A stretch of DNA of 46,170 nucleotides from Desulfuromonadaceae bacterium (GTDB lineage Bacteria > Desulfobacterota > Desulfuromonadia > Desulfuromonadales > JAHYIW01): positions 101,964 through 148,133 of the forward strand of contig JAHYIW010000002.1 of the NCBI GenBank assembly GCA_019429445.1, read 5' to 3'. This document shows positions 42,139-46,170 of this stretch, piece after piece. Each line of letters starts with the position of its first letter. Within the stretch, counting starts at the first letter, position 1. The position numbers were made by a program, and so were the translations under genes. Under the pieces are notes generated by a model. It ran no database searches, was not told the origin of the DNA, and worked only from the letters and a program-made list of their open reading frames with translations.

Positions 42139-44514
42139 ATGCGCAAACAATGGTTAGTCTTTATCGTCGTGCTGCTGACAGGCTTTACTCTGTGGGGTTG
42201 TGGCAGCGATCGTGGAAGTGATTCATCATCCGTGACACCAATTGCCCCGGTTGCCGATGCAGCTAAATCCGGAAACTGTAAACTGTGTCACACGCTGGAT
42301 GTTCATACAGCATTCAGCGCGCTGGTAGGTCAAAACCCGGACACAACTTTGGGGTTGGGATCTGCAATAAAACATGACTGTGAAGATTGTCATGGTGGCG
42401 GTCAATATCACCGCGGTGTGGGGCCGATCCCGTATCCGGCACCAGAGATAACCCGTTGTGAAACTTGCCACACTCAAGCGACCAAGGTGATCGCTTCCAA
42501 ACACACTAATGGTCGCGGCCATGATACAGAAGCCGTCTGCCAGCGCTGCCATACGGCTGAAGGTGCTTTCGAATTTGCCAACTACACGGGCGACAAAGAT
42601 GTCAACCTGTTAAATACCGGCACGGCACTCGTCAGTGTCAATGGTAACACCTGTGGCGCTTGTCATGATCCGCTGAACGGAACGATGCGTGAAGTAGCAG
42701 GTTGGGATCCCAACGCTAATGGCACCGCTGACCAGTTCGACCTCTGTACCAGCTGTCACACCTACTACAACAAGGACGGGCTTCTGGTCGGTTCCGGTTC
42801 GCTCGCTTCGAGAACCGCACCCTACTACCACAACACCTCCTGGTACCGGACCATTACTACCACTCACTTCGACGATCCGGCAACCAGCTACGAGGTGGCA
42901 GATGCCGCAGCTGTATGTGATGATGCTGACCCAACCTATGATGCAGCAGCATGTTCTGCATTGAACGCCATCGAGGGTTATGTCCTGCGTGAAACCGGTG
43001 ACAACCCCTGCTTCGATTGTCACGGACACGAACTGCGCACGAACACCCGGCGGCACCTCGACGCCCCGACGGACGCCGACCGTGGTCCGACCATTCACAC
43101 CGACTGGGCCAATTCCCGCCATGGTGGCGAGCTGCTCAAAGCTAAGGTTGCGGCAGCTGTTGCCAACCCCCAAACTGGAACTCGAGGCTCAGACGAATAC
43201 ACGACTAGCGGTATAACCCAGGTTGATGCCGTCATGGCGGCCGGTCGCGAAGACGGTGTTGGCCACGGCTGGAGCTGGACGCACTACCCTTGGGATAAGA
43301 CCAACGACACTGTCGCCGGTGACCGCACAGGCCGCGCTGATTGTCAGAGATGTCATACCTCCACCGGCGTCTCAAATTTCCTGACCGCTCCGGACACTTA
43401 CGATCCAGCCAATAACGATTTCAGCCACCTCGTCAATTGGAATGCCACAGACGGTTCGCCGCAGAGCGAAATGCTCTACTGCTGGGGCTGTCACGTTAGC
43501 GTTGACACCGGTGAACTCCGTGATCCGGGCGCGCTGACCATCGACTACTCCAATAACGCCAGCGTCACCTTCCCCGATTCGGCGGCTTCTAACGTCTGTA
43601 TTGCCTGCCACAGTGGTCGCGAAAACGGCGACAGCATCAAGAAAGATACGAGTACAACAGGCGTTCGTAGCTTCCTCAATTCCCACTACCTGAACGCAGG
43701 TGGTATTCTGTTCGCCAAGGGTGGGTATGAGTATGACAGTATGAATTATGACTTCGCCGCAGGCGACCGCCATCAGAACATCGGCTACGGTTCTGCGACG
43801 CCGACCGGCGATGCTAATTTTGATGCTGTCAGCGATGATTATACCAGCGGGCCCTGCGTCACCTGCCACTTTGACAGTTCCGACGTCAATGGTCTCGATC
43901 GTTCGCATACGCTCAGTCCATTCACTGAAACAGTTGCTGATGGCACCGTGCTCAATTCGGTCTGTGTTAAGTGTCACACCGCTCGTGGCGTTGGCGACTC
44001 TGCTAATAAATGGTTCGGTAAGGACTTCGTCGAAGCCGACTTTGTTGCTGCACGAGAAACCTGGGATCTTGATAATACTAAACAGCCCCCTCATAAAGGC
44101 CGTCTGTTAGCGGCGCAACTGACCTTGCAGAACGTACTTGCAAGCAAAGGGATCCTCACCGACTTCTCGGCGTATCCGTACTTCTTCGCGGATAGCGGTT
44201 ACGGCGAAGGAATCGCCGACAACGGTATTCTCGAGGCAGGCGAAGTTAACCGCCTCAATGGTTTCACCAACTGGGCCAGCATCTATGGCCTTGATCAATG
44301 GAAAAACGTCATGGGCGCTGCTTTCAATCTCAACCTGATCGCCCACGATCCGGGCGCCACGGCCCACAACCGCCGCTATGCCCGGCGCTTGATCTATGAT
44401 TCCATCGATTTCATGGATGATGGCATCATGAACGATTCGACCAAAGCTACGGTAACCGCACAGGCGCAGCTCTATGAGCCATTTGCACTCAATTATATCG
44501 GCAGCCGCCCGTAA
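42139..44514 (+). CDS. Outer-surface dodecaheme c-type cytochrome lipoprotein (OmcB-like)
   Basis: A 791-residue lipoprotein; the lipobox LWGC puts the lipid on Cys21. Twelve CXXCH motifs run through the chain: CKLCH, CEDCH, CETCH, CQRCH, CGACH, CTSCH, CFDCH, CQRCH, CWGCH, CIACH, CVTCH, CVKCH. Heme number, size and stretches such as YCWGCHVSVDTGELRDPGAL resemble Geobacter OmcB. The last ~180 residues have no heme and include an Asp/Glu-rich IADNGILEAGEVN that might bind calcium. Exposed on the cell surface, it would pass electrons to metals or other acceptors. AGGAGG eight bases upstream; a strong terminator follows, so this ends the operon. Confidence 0.92.
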   Translation: MRKQWLVFIVVLLTGFTLWGCGSDRGSDSSSVTPIAPVADAAKSGNCKLCHTLDVHTAFSALVGQNPDTTLGLGSAIKHDCEDCHGGGQYHRGVGPIPYPAPEITRCETCHTQATKVIASKHTNGRGHDTEAVCQRCHTAEGAFEFANYTGDKDVNLLNTGTALVSVNGNTCGACHDPLNGTMREVAGWDPNANGTADQFDLCTSCHTYYNKDGLLVGSGSLASRTAPYYHNTSWYRTITTTHFDDPATSYEVADAAAVCDDADPTYDAAACSALNAIEGYVLRETGDNPCFDCHGHELRTNTRRHLDAPTDADRGPTIHTDWANSRHGGELLKAKVAAAVANPQTGTRGSDEYTTSGITQVDAVMAAGREDGVGHGWSWTHYPWDKTNDTVAGDRTGRADCQRCHTSTGVSNFLTAPDTYDPANNDFSHLVNWNATDGSPQSEMLYCWGCHVSVDTGELRDPGALTIDYSNNASVTFPDSAASNVCIACHSGRENGDSIKKDTSTTGVRSFLNSHYLNAGGILFAKGGYEYDSMNYDFAAGDRHQNIGYGSATPTGDANFDAVSDDYTSGPCVTCHFDSSDVNGLDRSHTLSPFTETVADGTVLNSVCVKCHTARGVGDSANKWFGKDFVEADFVAARETWDLDNTKQPPHKGRLLAAQLTLQNVLASKGILTDFSAYPYFFADSGYGEGIADNGILEAGEVNRLNGFTNWASIYGLDQWKNVMGAAFNLNLIAHDPGATAHNRRYARRLIYDSIDFMDDGIMNDSTKATVTAQAQLYEPFALNYIGSRP

Positions 44515-44556
44515 TCATCTAACCAAGGCTGCATGTTGCGCAGTCTGAAAGACTAA

Positions 44557-44596
44557 ACACAAAAAAGCTCCCGCTTCGGCGGGGGCTTTTTTGTGT
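44557..44596 (+). terminator. Rho-independent terminator of the porin-cytochrome operon
   Basis: An 18-bp stem with TTCG loop: ACACAAAAAAGCTCCCGC pairs with its complement (one G-T pair), and the right arm carries TTTTTT. It lies 42 bases past the dodecaheme stop. Confidence 0.93.
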
Positions 44597-44727
44597 GCCC
44601 GGACGGCAATCAGGGACATTCTAATTAGTTGACTAGCGCCCCACGCTTGTTATGGTTGCCCCATGCTCCGTGCTGAACAGTTATTTCCTTCTTTGTAATC
44701 GGTGTCAAAAATGCTACCATTAACTAT

Positions 44728-45198
44728 ATGTTGATAATTGTTGATACGAATATATTTGTCGGCGCTTGTCTTGGCATGGGAGCCTCCTGCGAGGTTGTCG
44801 CTACTTGTATCAGGCAGGGAAATACCGCCTTGATGGGGACGGCTCTTTATTCAGAATATGAGGATGTTCTGTCGCGTGCTTCACTCTTTAAAAAATCACG
44901 TCTCTCGAATGATGAACGTGACGAGTTACTGAATATTTTTCTTTCTGAATGTCGTTGGACACGTATTTACTTTGGTTGGAGCCCAAATTTGCAGGATGAG
45001 GGAGATAATCATCTTGTTGAACTTGCTGTAGCCGGTGGCGCTTCGCACATTGTCACCAGAAATATTCGTGATTTGAAGTCAACGGAATTGATTTTTCCAG
45101 AAATTTCTGTGGTGACACCCGAGAAATTTCTTGAGGAGATGAGACATGGGAACAGCAATGACAGTACGTCTGCCCGAAGAAAAACACAGACGTCTTAA
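44728..45198 (+). CDS. PIN-domain toxin (PF13470-like)
   Basis: A 156-residue PIN-type ribonuclease. Acidic residues expected for the Mg site are the Asp in IIVDTNIFVGA (Asp6), the Glu in YSEYEDVLSR, the Asp in QDEGDNHLVELAV and the Asp of TRNIRDLK. The three-residue SHIVTRN segment is typical of the toxin family. PIN toxins cut tRNA or mRNA. It overlaps the ribbon-helix-helix gene by 53 bases, in toxin-first order. The C-terminal ~15 residues (SNDSTSARRKTQTS) are polar and lie in the overlap. No ribosome site is seen before the ATG. Confidence 0.88.
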   Translation: MLIIVDTNIFVGACLGMGASCEVVATCIRQGNTALMGTALYSEYEDVLSRASLFKKSRLSNDERDELLNIFLSECRWTRIYFGWSPNLQDEGDNHLVELAVAGGASHIVTRNIRDLKSTELIFPEISVVTPEKFLEEMRHGNSNDSTSARRKTQTS

Positions 45199-45370
45199 AG
45201 AGCTTGCTATCCGTCGTCATACAACTCTTAATCGTTTGATTGATGAGATGGCAACGATGCTGTTGGCCGAGAATGATGCCGAGACCAGATTTCTGTTGCG
45301 GGTTCAATCTGGGAAAGGTAAGCGGGAGAGAGGACTGGAGTTGCTTGCTAAGGCGAAACGCGGAGAGTGA
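45146..45370 (+). CDS. Ribbon-helix-helix antitoxin
   Basis: A 74-residue protein with an N-terminal ribbon-helix-helix (MTVRLPEEKHRRLKELAIRR, TTLNRLIDEMATMLL) and a basic C-terminal helix. It would neutralise the PIN toxin and repress the pair. The start ATG lies 53 bases inside the toxin gene with GAGGAGATG upstream; an internal ATG four codons later is an alternative. Family is inferred from pattern and pairing. Confidence 0.82.
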   Translation: MGTAMTVRLPEEKHRRLKELAIRRHTTLNRLIDEMATMLLAENDAETRFLLRVQSGKGKRERGLELLAKAKRGE

Positions 45371-45512
45371 AGGCGGGCCTAGGGGAAAGGGGGACGCTCG
45401 GATAATGTCGATCTGAGTTCGAGTCTGATTTTATGATTGAAAAGTTAACGCAAAATTTATGTAGTATTACTTTTTAATTTGCATTTTGCATAAAATCTAT
45501 TAAGCTTTCACT

Positions 45513-46170
45513 ATGATCAAACGAACTCTCGAACCTGTCCTCAAGGAGCTAGCGCTCCAATATCCGGTGGTCACCATCACTGGTCCCCGTCAGAGCGGCA
45601 AGACAACCTTGTGCCGCAAGGTTTTTCCTCATCTCCACTATGTGAATCTCGAAGCTCCTGATGTTCGCCTTTTTGCCGTGGATGATCCTCGTGGTTTTTT
45701 GGCGTCTTATGGTGATGGTGCCATTCTCGATGAGATTCAACGGGCGCCTGGGCTGTTATCCTACATCCAGACCATTGTCGATGAACAGCACCGCCCCGGG
45801 CGATTTATTCTGACCGGCAGTCAACAATTTGAAGTCATGAATACTGTCAGCCAATCACTGGCTGGGCGGACGGCTCTTCTGAAACTCCTCCCATTTTCCC
45901 TTGAGGAGATGGGATGTGTTCATTGGGAGGGCTCTGTGGATCGCATGTTGTTGTCGGGCTTCTATCCCCGCATCCATGATCAAGGATTAAATCCAACTCG
46001 GGCCATGGGGGACTATTTTGAAACTTATGTTGAACGAGATTTGCGTCAACTCGGGGCGATCAAGGATCTTAGCCAGTTCGAACGCTTTGTGCGGCTTTGT
46101 GCCGGTCGAACCGGACAGCTGCTCAATCTGCAAAGCCTTGGCAATGATGTCGGGGTGTCACACTCGACGG
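45513..46170 (+). CDS. AAA ATPase with DUF4143-type C-terminus (cut by window edge)
   Basis: The frame from ATG at 45513 stays open to the last base (219 codons seen). It has Walker A GPRQSGKTT at about residue 26, Walker B AILDEIQRAP, sensor RFILTGSQQF, then LLPFSLEEM and DYFETYVERDLRQL, the pattern of the AAA_14/DUF4143 ATPases. These are frequent in genomic islands and near toxin-antitoxin genes, and their role is not established. The missing 3' part should contain the rest of DUF4143. A GAGCTAGCG-like run inside the gene is coincidental; no strong ribosome site precedes the ATG. Confidence 0.88.
   Translation, partial: MIKRTLEPVLKELALQYPVVTITGPRQSGKTTLCRKVFPHLHYVNLEAPDVRLFAVDDPRGFLASYGDGAILDEIQRAPGLLSYIQTIVDEQHRPGRFILTGSQQFEVMNTVSQSLAGRTALLKLLPFSLEEMGCVHWEGSVDRMLLSGFYPRIHDQGLNPTRAMGDYFETYVERDLRQLGAIKDLSQFERFVRLCAGRTGQLLNLQSLGNDVGVSHST

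Overview
The window reads as a chromosomal segment of a Gram-negative, anaerobic, metal- or mineral-respiring deltaproteobacterium, most like the Desulfuromonadales (Geobacter/Desulfuromonas group). The assignment rests on content: c-type cytochromes with 4, 10 and 12 CXXCH motifs, a porin-cytochrome cluster, a selAB-selD operon whose selD has an in-frame UGA, many two-component proteins, and lipoproteins with clear lipoboxes. No species can be named from sequence alone.

Layout. 1-13.1 kb: nearly all genes run leftwards: rlmN, mtnP and a PfkB kinase; an unknown acidic-tailed protein, a PilF-like TPR lipoprotein and a RodZ-like protein; a signalling block (zinc-ribbon response regulator, response regulator, universal stress protein, REC-histidine kinase); then a FAD dehydrogenase, a YhaM-like HD/OB protein, a metallo-beta-lactamase-fold hydrolase and coaBC. 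13.2-17.8 kb: an AlgJ/AlgI-like O-acetylation pair, ndk, an L,D-transpeptidase and a small coiled-coil lipoprotein. 17.9-23.8 kb: the operon LOG protein, DHH phosphoesterase, amidase, rph, rdgB. Its rdgB end is followed by a HigBA-like toxin-antitoxin module and a second, truncated and diverged copy of the rdgB 3' end, with palindromic repeats at the junctions. 23.9-27.4 kb: tautomerase, a DUF4019-like protein, a methyltransferase and a permease. 27.4-27.8 kb: a nest of different palindromic repeats between convergent genes.

27.8-35.9 kb: a leftward run of YeeE/YedE transporter, TusA-like protein, PAS histidine kinase, ArsR-type regulator, selA, selB and selD. SelA makes Sec-tRNA using the selenophosphate supplied by SelD, and SelB delivers it to UGA codons, including the one in selD itself. 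The YeeE-TusA pair upstream could handle sulfur or selenium; that link is inferred from position only.

36.2-44.5 kb: a Ca/Na-type exchanger and a DUF3108-like protein, a tetraheme cytochrome c3, a divergently transcribed membrane-anchored HTH protein with a periplasmic EF-hand-like loop, and then an operon of outer-membrane beta-barrel, 10-heme periplasmic cytochrome and 12-heme lipoprotein. The last three form a porin-cytochrome conduit of the OmbB-OmaB-OmcB kind that would carry electrons across the outer membrane, probably fed by periplasmic carriers such as the cytochrome c3. The regulator next to it is the most unusual protein in the window. 44.7-46.2 kb: a PIN/ribbon-helix-helix toxin-antitoxin pair and the start of a DUF4143-type AAA ATPase cut by the window edge.
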